NCBI RefSeq assembly: GCF_900015215.1
Contig: NZ_LN555523.1
Span: forward strand, 1,864,381-1,928,380
Reading direction: 5' to 3'
DNA length: 64,000 nucleotides
DNA from: Romboutsia ilealis
GTDB taxonomy: Bacteria; Bacillota; Clostridia; Peptostreptococcales; Peptostreptococcaceae
Below the pieces are notes generated by a model that saw nothing but the letters and a program-made list of their open reading frames with translations, was not told the DNA's origin and did no database searches. Shown in pieces: positions 46,182-53,253 of this stretch; the stretch's first letter is position 1, and each line of letters starts with the position of its first letter. The translations under genes were made by a program, and so were the position numbers.

Positions 46182-47807
46182 TTATTCAACTGATATTAAG
46201 TAATAATAAAGAGGTTGACCTCCGTAGTATAATTCTATATCTAAATCTTCAAACTTTTCTTCTAATTCATCACGAAGATTATTTGCATCTTCTTCAGTTA
46301 CATCTTCACCATAGAATAAAGTAACTATAGCGCTATCTTCATCAACTAATTTTTCTACTAAAGACGTAGTTATTTCATCTACACTGTCTCCAGCATCCAT
46401 CATTTTACTTTCTGCTATGCCTATTATGTTACCTTCTTTAACTTCAACATCATTCATAACAGTATCTCTAACTGCAAATGTTACTTGACCTGATTTAACC
46501 ATAGTTAAAGATTCCATAAGAGCTTGTTCGTTCTCTTCTACGCTAACATCTGCATTAAAGTTAACTAAAGCAGTGAACCCTTGTGGCGTATTTTTAGTAG
46601 GAATTACAACTATATTTTTATCACTTAATTCTTTAGCTTGATTTGCTGCCATTATTATATTACTGTTATTTGGGAATATGAATATATTTTTAGCATTTAT
46701 ACTATCTATAGCATTCATAAAGTCTTCTGTACTTGGGTTCATTGTTTGACCACCTTCAATTATATAGTCAACTCCGAAGTCTTTAAATATTTTTGCAAGA
46801 CCTTCACCCATAGATGTAGCTATAAATCCATATTCTTTTTCCTCTACTGATTGAGCTATTTCATCAGCATCATCTACTAATGTATTTTCATGTTGAAGTT
46901 TCATATTTTCTATTTTTATTGTTACTAATTGACCATGTTTTAAGGCATCCTGAAGTACAAGCCCTGGATCATTTGTATGGATATGAACTTTTATTATACC
47001 TTCATCACCAACAACTGCTAAACTATCTCCGTACTTTAACATCATATCTCTTATTTCAGTATCGCTTATAGAGTTACTTTCTAATATAAACTCTGTACAG
47101 TAACAGAATTTTATATCTTCAGTATTTATAGAAGTTCCTGCTTGTTTAACTTCTTGAACTTTAGAATCATTTAAATCTTTTGCTTTTATTGGATTTCCTT
47201 TTAATGCCTCATACATTCCTTCATATATAAGAACTAATCCTTTACCTCCAGAGTCTACAACACCAGCTTCTTTTAGGTTTTTAAGTAATTCTGGAGTTCT
47301 CTCTAAAGATTCGTTAGCTTCAGCTATAACCATTTCTAAGAATTTTAATAAATCCTTTTCTTTCTTAGATGCTTTTATAGCGTATTCTCCACTTTCTCTT
47401 ACTACTGTTAATATAGTTCCTTCTATAGGCTTTATAACTGCCTTATAAGCTGTATCAGATCCATTTTTAAAAGCCTTAGCTAAATCTTCTGTACTTATTT
47501 GTTCTTTACCTTCTATAGACTTTGAGAATCCTCTTATTATTTGAGATAATATAACTCCTGAATTCCCTCTAGCTCCCATTAAAGAACCTTTTGATAAAGA
47601 CTTTCCTATGTCTGTTATGCTATCATTTTCAACTTTAGCTAATTCCTTCATAGCATACGATATAGTAAGCGACATGTTAGTACCCGTATCTCCATCTGGA
47701 ACAGGGAATACATTTAACTTGTCTACTAAATCTTTATGATTTTGAAGATTATTTGCACCTGATACAAACATATCTCTTAACATCTTACCTTCTATATATT
47801 GAATCAT
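46182..47807 (-). CDS. DAK2-domain protein, YloV/FakA-like (fatty acid kinase catalytic subunit)
   Basis: The 541 residues comprise an N-terminal DAK2 kinase domain (~8-200, with FPVPDGDTGTNMSLT and MGARGNSGVILSQIIRGFS), a middle domain and a C-terminal DegV-like domain (~320-541). FakA phosphorylates fatty acids held by FakB for use by PlsX/PlsY. As no de novo fatty acid genes lie next to plsX here, incorporation of external fatty acids may matter. It is 14 nt from the Asp23/YloU gene, as yloU-yloV in Bacillus. Confidence 0.88.
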   Translation of the reverse strand: MIQYIEGKMLRDMFVSGANNLQNHKDLVDKLNVFPVPDGDTGTNMSLTISYAMKELAKVENDSITDIGKSLSKGSLMGARGNSGVILSQIIRGFSKSIEGKEQISTEDLAKAFKNGSDTAYKAVIKPIEGTILTVVRESGEYAIKASKKEKDLLKFLEMVIAEANESLERTPELLKNLKEAGVVDSGGKGLVLIYEGMYEALKGNPIKAKDLNDSKVQEVKQAGTSINTEDIKFCYCTEFILESNSISDTEIRDMMLKYGDSLAVVGDEGIIKVHIHTNDPGLVLQDALKHGQLVTIKIENMKLQHENTLVDDADEIAQSVEEKEYGFIATSMGEGLAKIFKDFGVDYIIEGGQTMNPSTEDFMNAIDSINAKNIFIFPNNSNIIMAANQAKELSDKNIVVIPTKNTPQGFTALVNFNADVSVEENEQALMESLTMVKSGQVTFAVRDTVMNDVEVKEGNIIGIAESKMMDAGDSVDEITTSLVEKLVDEDSAIVTLFYGEDVTEEDANNLRDELEEKFEDLDIELYYGGQPLYYYLISVE

Positions 47808-47821
47808 TTTTTTCCTCCTAA

Positions 47822-48172
47822 TTACTTAACTCTTATACCTTGAACGTTTATATCTATTTTACTTACATTTATTGATGTAATCTTTTCAACTGTATATTTT
47901 ACTTTATCTATTATGTTATTAGCAACTGTTGATATATTTGTTCCATATTGTAATATAACATATAATTCTATAGATATAGTATTATCTTCTAGTTCTTCGA
48001 CTACAACTCCTTTAAAAGCATTTTCACCTTTTAATAATTCTACTATCCCTTTAGACTTATATCCTAAGCCTACTAATCCATAACTTTCCATTGCCGCTCT
48101 ATATGCAACTTGTGATATAACTTGTTTATCTATTTCTATACTTCCATATTGATTAACTATTTTTGCACTCAT
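47822..48172 (-). CDS. Asp23/Gls24 family protein (YloU-like)
   Basis: This 116-residue Asp23-domain protein (VNQYGSIEIDKQVISQVAYRAAME; ISIELYVILQYGTNISTVANN) always accompanies the YloV/FakA gene in Firmicutes and is likely coexpressed with it. The role is unknown. The start follows AAGGGGG. A TGTATAAT extended -10 lies at 48246-48253 upstream. Confidence 0.88.
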   Translation of the reverse strand: MSAKIVNQYGSIEIDKQVISQVAYRAAMESYGLVGLGYKSKGIVELLKGENAFKGVVVEELEDNTISIELYVILQYGTNISTVANNIIDKVKYTVEKITSINVSKIDINVQGIRVK

Positions 48173-48540
48173 GGTTTACCCCCTTAAGTTTATTTATTTT
48201 TTAATCTATTTTTTCTGCATAATTAATATTATATATATTTATAGTATTATACAAATTTATCTATCCTATAATATTATAAATATGTTATAATTTAAATCTA
48301 CCCAAATTTATTATAATTTAAATTTTTAAAATTTGGGTATAAAAAAGAAAAAAATTAGTATTTCTTTTTTTAATATTTACTTTATACAGAATTATATATA
48401 TAATTTTATATGATAACAACAAATTCTTCAATATGTGTAAAGCAAATATATATTTCTATTGCACGTTTTTAATATTTATGTTAATATAAATATGTTTTTA
48501 GTCTTTAAATATAGTTATCATTTTAAGGAGGTGTACGTAA
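48173..48540. other. Divergent intergenic region between yloU and rpmB
   Basis: This 368-bp AT-rich gap contains a candidate extended -10 for yloU (TGTATAAT, minus strand, 48253-48246), an inverted repeat ACCCAAATTT / AAATTTGGGT (48300-48338) and an A-run/T-run hairpin near 48345-48378. A weak TTGCAC-17-TAATAT pair at 48459-48487 could serve rpmB. No gene was seen. The GGGT stem may be a terminator or leader structure; I did not recognise an L28 leader family. Confidence 0.5.
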
Positions 48541-48729
48541 ATGGCAAAGGTATGTAGCGTATGTGGTAAAGGAAAGGTTTCTGGAAACCAAGTATCACAT
48601 TCAAATAGACACAGCAGAAGAACTTGGTCTGCTAACTTAAGAAGCGTTAGAGCTATAATAGATGGTACTCCTAAAAGAGTTAAGGTTTGTACTAGATGTT
48701 TACGTTCTGGAAAAATAGAAAGAGCTTAA
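48541..48729 (+). CDS. rpmB: 50S ribosomal protein L28
   Basis: The 62 residues show the L28 pattern AKVCSVCGKGKVSGNQVSHSN and a second cysteine pair at KVCTRCLRSG, the zinc-binding form. AAGGAGGTG precedes the ATG. It is one of only three plus-strand genes and is convergent with spoVM across the shared terminator at 48742-48767. Confidence 0.97.
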   Translation: MAKVCSVCGKGKVSGNQVSHSNRHSRRTWSANLRSVRAIIDGTPKRVKVCTRCLRSGKIERA

Positions 48730-48741
48730 TATGTTCTTTTT

Positions 48742-48767
48742 AAAAGCCTACTATTTAGTAGGCTTTT
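48742..48767. terminator. Shared terminator of rpmB and spoVM
   Basis: AAAAGCCTACT / AGTAGGCTTTT, an 11-bp stem with a 4-nt loop and T-runs on both strands. It sits between the convergent genes rpmB and spoVM, 3 nt beyond the spoVM stop. Confidence 0.9.
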
Positions 48768-48770
48768 CTT

Positions 48771-48851
48771 TTACCCTTTTTTAGAACTCTTCATGAATTT
48801 TAAAACTATGGTAGAAAGCCATTTTGGTAATTTTATTGTAACCATCTTCAT
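48771..48851 (-). CDS. spoVM: Stage V sporulation protein M, 26 residues
   Basis: This amphipathic peptide marks the curved outer forespore membrane and recruits SpoIVA to start coat assembly. The reading frame from 48851 codes for exactly 26 residues, as in Bacillus. It shares MK at the start, TIKLPK at 5-10 with Pro9, Ile15-Val16, and a basic C-terminus (KSSKKG). Bacillus Arg17 is Leu here, followed by Lys18. GGGGGGAG is 6 nt before the ATG. Bacillus also places spoVM next to rpmB and near yloU-yloV, rpe and rsgA. The gene is short enough to be missed by ORF callers. Confidence 0.88.
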   Translation of the reverse strand: MKMVTIKLPKWLSTIVLKFMKSSKKG

Positions 48852-48924
48852 AAAATACTCCCCCCTACTATTTTAAACATTTAATTTTAGATTTGTTATT
48901 CTACTATCAGCAGAATTTAACTTA

Positions 48925-48952
48925 TATCTATGATTCTTCAATTCATATATTT
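48925..48952 (-). promoter_or_regulatory. Candidate SigE promoter of spoVM
   Basis: On the minus strand AAATATA (48952-48946) and CATAGATA (48932-48925) are 13 nt apart, fitting SigE (about kmATATT, 13-14 nt, CATACAnT). It lies ~75 nt upstream of spoVM; spoVM is SigE-dependent in Bacillus. Confidence 0.4.
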
Positions 48953-48966
48953 ATAAAACTCTATAA

Positions 48967-49119
48967 CTAATATAAAAAAAATAAGACCCCACATCCCATA
49001 AGAGTAAATGCTATAAGAGACGTCCATATCCAGTTAGGTAATATTATAGATAGTATCACAGCTACACCTACAGAAAAGCATACAATTCCAAACAATCTTT
49101 TTGAGCTGTTATTTTTCAT
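48967..49119 (-). CDS. Small membrane protein of 50 residues
   Basis: The frame begins at 49119 with a strong GGAGGT 5 nt upstream and ends at 48967. The protein has a basic start (KNNSSKRLFG) and two hydrophobic stretches (GIVCFSVGVAVILSIIL and WIWTSLIAFTLMGCGVLFF) joined by Pro-Asn-Trp, so two membrane helices with a short turn. I do not recognise the family. It lies between repeat copy 2 and spoVM; co-expression with spoVM is possible, as the gap is 115 bp with a candidate promoter. Confidence 0.65.
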   Translation of the reverse strand: MKNNSSKRLFGIVCFSVGVAVILSIILPNWIWTSLIAFTLMGCGVLFFLY

Positions 49120-49319
49120 AAATACCTCCAGTATGTATTTAATCTCTTTGTTACATTCTATATTTTTAATTTATGCAAACTGTTATACAATTAGACCTGT
49201 CCTATAATTTAAATAAAAAAATTATTTCACTCATATTTAAAACTTTACATCCTTATCTATTATACAAATATATCAATCTAACTTTTGTATCTATCTTAAC
49301 CATAATTATTCTCTTTATA

Positions 49320-49510
49320 ATAAAAAATTCGCTTCGCTTGAGCGACGTGTCGACGAAGCACTTCATGTCGCCAACGACTTGGTCCGTTGCTTGAGCCACT
49401 GCATGGGCGAAGTATTTCAAAATCTTTTTCACGCTCAAAACCAATTTATTGATATTACTTACATTCAGAATTTATCCACATTTTTTTAATATTATAATAT
49501 CCTTAAACGA
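49320..49510 (-). repeat. Dispersed structured repeat, copy 2
   Basis: This is nearly identical to copy 1 (19096-19286) along its whole length; differences are scattered single bases. It fills the gap between the 50-residue gene and the flavodoxin-like gene; the rest of the 417-bp gap (49120-49319) is AT-rich and featureless. The hairpin pairing GTGT/ACAC of copy 1 becomes GTGT/GCAC here, so pairing is kept through G-U. A 63-codon open frame through it is judged fortuitous. Confidence 0.85.
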
Positions 49511-49540
49511 AAAAAATAAGATGTAAAATATACATCTTAT
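49511..49540 (-). terminator. Terminator of the flavodoxin-like gene
   Basis: TAAGATGT / ACATCTTA with a 7-nt loop and a run of T on the minus strand, overlapping the stop codon at 49537. Confidence 0.8.
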
Positions 49541-50085
49541 AGTTCTTCATTATTACTACATACATTATTTAATAATATATCTATAGATTTTTTATCTATA
49601 TAGTCTATAGGTTTATTTATCACTTCTAGAATCATTTTTTCATCATCGGATATATCTGATTGTTTTTTATTTGATATACTTACTCTCAATCCAGTCATTA
49701 GGATCTTATCTTTAAGACTTAACTCTTGGTAGTTCATTTTCCCCCTAAAATAAAATATTTTTATATTATCAGTAATTTCCTTAGGTATATTATTTTCTAA
49801 AGTAAAATTTATATATTCATCATTAAATTCTCTCATACCTACCATAAATACACATACATTTTTCTCTTTTATGTACTCATAATTATTTGTTATAAATTTT
49901 ATACCTTTTATTTTTCCAATATATAATGGTCCTCCATAAATTATAGTATCGTAAGCCTTTAAATCTTTTTTACCTATATCCGATACTTCATATAAATCTG
50001 CATCTAGCTTTAGTGCTATCCATCCTGCATAACGTTTTGTAGCACCATATTTAGATTTATATATAACTGCAATCTTATTCTCCAT
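49537..50085 (-). CDS. Flavodoxin-domain protein (HemG/Flavodoxin_5-like)
   Basis: This flavodoxin fold protein of 182 residues probably binds FMN in electron transfer. The N-terminal VIYKSKYGATKRYAGWIA resembles the FMN phosphate loop of HemG-type flavodoxins, with YDTIIYGGPLYIGKIKG as the second FMN segment and VFMVGMREF after it. The partner is unknown. I chose the ATG at 50085, 9 nt after GGGGG. It lies between spoVM and thiN, a place where Bacillus has no such gene, and is flanked by repeat copies 2 and 4 in the same orientation, so it may be an insertion. Confidence 0.8.
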   Translation of the reverse strand: MENKIAVIYKSKYGATKRYAGWIALKLDADLYEVSDIGKKDLKAYDTIIYGGPLYIGKIKGIKFITNNYEYIKEKNVCVFMVGMREFNDEYINFTLENNIPKEITDNIKIFYFRGKMNYQELSLKDKILMTGLRVSISNKKQSDISDDEKMILEVINKPIDYIDKKSIDILLNNVCSNNEEL

Positions 50086-50159
50086 AATATACCCCCTTTT
50101 GTTACTTTTATAAATATACAACCTAAATCATATACATCCTTCATTTACTTTTCTTAATA

Positions 50160-50372
50160 ATATATATTTCACTTCACTTAAATTACGTTTTAGCTAAATA
50201 CTCCAAACCACTATATACGCTATTTTTATATCGCCAACAATACGACTCTTGCTACTTCTTTTATCACATCCATTGGCCAAAATGTAATTTCTTGCATTTT
50301 TAACCTTATTTATATTGCCTCTATTCAAAATTTACCAACAATAATTTAATATTATAATTTCTTCATACGTAA
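50160..50372 (-). repeat. Dispersed structured repeat, copy 4 (decayed)
   Basis: This is a diverged, AT-drifted relative of copy 3. Matching segments in order include TCGCCAACAATACGACTC, CACATCCATTGGCCAAAATG, TTCTTGCATTTTTAACC and the right end ATAATTTCTTCATACG. The stems are mostly destroyed, so it looks like a relic. It occupies most of the 310-bp gap between the flavodoxin-like gene and thiN. Confidence 0.6.
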
Positions 50373-50375
50373 AAA

Positions 50376-50396
50376 AAGATGGTCATAACCACCTTT
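50376..50396 (-). terminator. thiN terminator
   Basis: AAGGTGGT / ACCATCTT (minus strand) pair with one wobble around a 4-nt loop, followed by seven T. It touches the thiN stop codon. Confidence 0.8.
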
Positions 50397-51037
50397 TATA
50401 TATTCTTTATTATAATTATACTTCCTTCTTTTACTTTTATATTACAATTAATATCAGTCATTACATTAGATATTCCTAAAGGCCTAGAAAATTTCATGTC
50501 ATAATTCTCTAGCGGATACTCTAAGTTCTTTAAAGTTACACCTTTTGCATCATTTTTTATAGGTAATATAGATATTATATCTCCTATTTCTCCATCTATA
50601 GTTATTTCTTCATCTATAGCTATATATATTTCTTCTTTCTCTGAAACTATCTTAGGTATAATTCCTCTTTTTCTTATATAGTAAAGAAGGTTTACATTGG
50701 CAATAGTATGATCTATTCTTCCTCCTAAAGCTCCCATCAAATGTATCTCTTTCGCTTTTAATTTATCTGAAAGTTCTATACATAATTCTGTATCTGTTTC
50801 ATCTTTTTTAGTTGGAAATTTTTTAAATTTAACCTCTTTACTATTATAATACTTAATAATATTTTCATTTACAGAGTCTAAATCTCCTATTATATAATTT
50901 GGTACTATATTCATATTGTAAGCATGATTTGCGCCTCCATCTGAACATATTATATAATCATAACTACCTGTTGTAACTATATTATTTATATAATCATAAT
51001 CTTTAATTTCACCATTTAACAAGATACAAATTTTCAT
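50396..51037 (-). CDS. thiN: Thiamine pyrophosphokinase
   Basis: It transfers pyrophosphate from ATP to thiamine, giving the cofactor used by Dxs and others. The motifs are YIICSDGGANHAYNM, PNYIIGDLDSV, FPTKKDETDTELCI, LMGALGGRIDHTIANVNLL and a C-terminal SRPLGISNV. The 213 residues are typical. It is 4 nt from rpe, as yloS-rpe in Bacillus. No THI-box leader was seen, as it is not the first gene of its unit. Confidence 0.94.
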   Translation of the reverse strand: MKICILLNGEIKDYDYINNIVTTGSYDYIICSDGGANHAYNMNIVPNYIIGDLDSVNENIIKYYNSKEVKFKKFPTKKDETDTELCIELSDKLKAKEIHLMGALGGRIDHTIANVNLLYYIRKRGIIPKIVSEKEEIYIAIDEEITIDGEIGDIISILPIKNDAKGVTLKNLEYPLENYDMKFSRPLGISNVMTDINCNIKVKEGSIIIIKNI

Positions 51038-51041
51038 AGCT

Positions 51042-51704
51042 CTACTTCACCGCACATGCATTTTTTCTAAATAAGTCTACTGTAGATTTTATATCTTCAC
51101 TATTGAATATTGCAGATCCAGCTACTATTACATTTGCTCCGGCTCTTACCACTTTATCTACATTATCAGGTTTTATTCCACCATCTACTTGTATATCTAC
51201 ATTTAAACCTTCACTATCTATAAATATTTTCAATTCTTCTATTTTAGGTATCATACTTTCTATAAATGATTGACCTCCAAAACCAGGATTTACAGTCATA
51301 ATAAGCACCATATCAACATCTCTTATTATATGCTTTATGGTTTCTATTGGCGTTGCAGGATTTAATGAAACCCCAACCTTTATTCCATATGATTTTATAT
51401 TTTGTATAGTTCTATGTAGGTGTCTACAAGCTTCTTGATGAACTACTATTATATCACAACCTGCATCAACAAATTCTTTTATATATTGATCTGGATTCTC
51501 TATCATAAGATGAGCATCAAATACCATATTTACATCTTTTCTTAAAGATTTAACTACGCTAGGACCTAAAGTTATATTCGGAACAAAGTGTCCATCCATA
51601 ACATCAATATGTAAATATTCACATCCTGCATTTTCTACCTTTTTAACATCTTCTAATAATTTTGCAAAATTCGCTGATAATATTGATGGTGCTAATTTGA
51701 TCAT
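51042..51704 (-). CDS. rpe: Ribulose-phosphate 3-epimerase
   Basis: It interconverts ribulose-5-phosphate and xylulose-5-phosphate in the pentose phosphate pathway. This TIM barrel has LAPSILSANFAKL, HIDVMDGHFVPNIT, GCDIIVVHQEA, MTVNPGFGGQ and VDGGIKPDN, carrying the metal-binding His and Asp residues. The 220 residues are full length. It is 1 nt from the rsgA stop. Confidence 0.97.
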   Translation of the reverse strand: MIKLAPSILSANFAKLLEDVKKVENAGCEYLHIDVMDGHFVPNITLGPSVVKSLRKDVNMVFDAHLMIENPDQYIKEFVDAGCDIIVVHQEACRHLHRTIQNIKSYGIKVGVSLNPATPIETIKHIIRDVDMVLIMTVNPGFGGQSFIESMIPKIEELKIFIDSEGLNVDIQVDGGIKPDNVDKVVRAGANVIVAGSAIFNSEDIKSTVDLFRKNACAVK

Positions 51705-51705
51705 T

Positions 51706-52590
51706 TTAATATCTCCTCTTCCCTGCTCTTATTTCATTTAATAATTGAATATAGCTTTCATATCTTTTTTTAGATATCTCTCTATTTTCTACTGCTTCCT
51801 TTACGGCACAACTTGGTTCATTTTCATGAATACATCTAGAACCAAATCTGCATTCATCATACTTGTCAAATTCTATAAAATATTCTTTCAATTCACTTTC
51901 ATCTATGTCATCAAGTATCAATGAACTAAATCCAGGAGTATCTGCAACCATTCCTCCACACTCTAATTTTAGAAGTTCTGCATGACGAGTAGTGTGTTTA
52001 CCTCTTTTAATTTTATCACTAACTTCTCCAGTCTTTAATTCAAAATTTTTATCTACTTCATTTAATAAGCTAGATTTTCCTACACCAGATGGTCCAGCAA
52101 ACACAACGGTATTTCCTTTTAGTTCTTCTTTTATTTTATCTATGTTTAATTTAAGCTTATTACTAACAGGTATTACCTTATATCCACTTGCTTCATATAT
52201 ATCTTTTAATTCATCTAAAAGTTCACCATCAGTATCCAGGTCAACTTTAGTAAATACTATAACTATTTCCAAATTTTCTTTTTCTGCTAAAACTATAAAT
52301 CTGTCTAATAGTGATAGGTTTGGTGATGGATTTTTTATAGCAAATACTATTAAAGCCTTATCTACATTTGCTATTGGTGGTCTTACTAGTTCGGTATCTC
52401 TCTCTTCTATTTCCTCTACAACACCTTTTTTATTTTCTTCATCAACTACATTTATACTAACTCTATCTCCAACTAAAGGCGTTATTTTATTTTTTCTAAA
52501 TATTCCTCTAGCTCTACATTCATAAAGTCCATTTTCTGTATCTACGTAGTAAAATCCCCCTATGCCCTTTATAATTTTTCCATTTATCAT
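51706..52590 (-). CDS. rsgA: Ribosome small-subunit GTPase RsgA
   Basis: This circularly permuted GTPase acts in late 30S maturation. It has an N-terminal OB fold (GKIIKGIGGFYYVDTENGLYEC), the G4 motif TKVD before the G1 P-loop GPSGVGKSSLLN, G3 DTPGF, and a C-terminal zinc site in CRFGSRCIHENEPSC. The 294 residues are typical. In Bacillus its gene follows prkC directly; here a 663-bp gap with repeat copy 3 separates them. Confidence 0.96.
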   Translation of the reverse strand: MINGKIIKGIGGFYYVDTENGLYECRARGIFRKNKITPLVGDRVSINVVDEENKKGVVEEIEERDTELVRPPIANVDKALIVFAIKNPSPNLSLLDRFIVLAEKENLEIVIVFTKVDLDTDGELLDELKDIYEASGYKVIPVSNKLKLNIDKIKEELKGNTVVFAGPSGVGKSSLLNEVDKNFELKTGEVSDKIKRGKHTTRHAELLKLECGGMVADTPGFSSLILDDIDESELKEYFIEFDKYDECRFGSRCIHENEPSCAVKEAVENREISKKRYESYIQLLNEIRAGKRRY

Positions 52591-52955
52591 TAATTGCCTC
52601 CTTAAAATTTTAACTAATATAACTATTTTATCCTATTTTTAAACAATATCCTAATAACTTTTTAAAATTTCTATAAATTTAGTTATAATTCACTCATCGT
52701 GTTAGTAAATTTTTCAATAATAAAACACCTATAAATATCAAAACCTAAGATTATAACTGTTAATCTAAAAGATGACTACTATATATTGGAGATTAATAAT
52801 AATTATTATTAACTATCAAAAAAAGTAATACAATTAATATTTAAAGTTAGAAGAAGGATGGAGACCAACCTTTTTCAACTAACGAACAATTAAGTTTAAA
52901 TAAATAAAAATACTAAATTATCCATATTTTCTAAAATATCATAATATCCTTGATC

Positions 52956-53170
52956 ATAAAAAATTCGCTACGCTTGAGCGACGTGTCGTCGAAACACTTC
53001 ATGTCGCCAACGATATGACACTCACTACCACTTTGAGCAACGTGTTGGCGAATCATTTCGGTGACATCCGTTGCTCAAAATGTCATTTTTTGCTTTTCTG
53101 AAACTATCGATATTATTTATATTTATAATTTATTCACAAAATTTTTTATCATAGTTTCCGTGTACATAAA
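52956..53170 (-). repeat. Dispersed structured repeat, copy 3 (variant)
   Basis: It shares with copies 1 and 2 the left end (ATAAAAAATTCGCTACGC, TTGAGCGACGTGTCG, ACTTCATGTCGCCAACGA) but has a different, longer middle. The second subunit contains a perfect stem GAGCAAC / GTTGCTC enclosing GTGTTGGCGAATCATTTC. The first hairpin GCGAC-GTGT / ACAC-TTCAT-GTCGC is unchanged. Confidence 0.8.
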
Positions 53171-53208
53171 AAAATAGTAAAATCTAATATTTAGACTTTA
53201 CTATTTTT
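53168..53208 (-). terminator. prkC terminator
   Basis: AAATAGTAAAGTCTAA / TTAGATTTTACTATTT pair with one wobble, followed by T-run on the minus strand, 46 nt after the prkC stop. Repeat copy 3 starts at its far side. Confidence 0.8.
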
Positions 53209-53253
53209 AATTAATCCTTATCTAACTTACGTAATTTATTTTATTAAAATTTG

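Larger units (their letters stand above)
52591..53253. other. Long intergenic region between rsgA and prkC
   Basis: From low to high coordinates it holds ~260 bp of featureless AT-rich rsgA leader, a hairpin-like AAGGATGG / CCAACCTT with T-run near 52852-52876 (plus strand), a short stretch (52921-52955) resembling the right end of the dispersed repeat, repeat copy 3 (52956-53170) and the prkC terminator. No gene was seen. The stray repeat end suggests an older, decayed copy lay here in tandem. Confidence 0.6.

Noticed and set aside
48300..48338. GGGT-ended inverted repeat upstream of rpmB, considered as a riboswitch or ribosomal leader
   Set aside because: It is a simple AT-rich stem without any recognisable conserved core; left as an unassigned hairpin in the intergenic entry.
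49173..49394. 73-codon plus-strand frame
   Set aside because: It has no ribosome-binding site and runs from AT-rich filler into repeat copy 2.
49253..49444. A 63-codon minus-strand frame running through repeat copy 2, partly matched in copy 1
   Set aside because: The frame follows only from near-identity of copies 1 and 2. Copy 3 has the same DNA ends but a different middle that breaks the frame, there is no ribosome-binding site, and RNA stems explain the conservation better.
51992..52525. 177-codon plus-strand frame
   Set aside because: It is the antisense of rsgA, low in complexity (Ser/Phe/Leu), with no ribosome-binding site.
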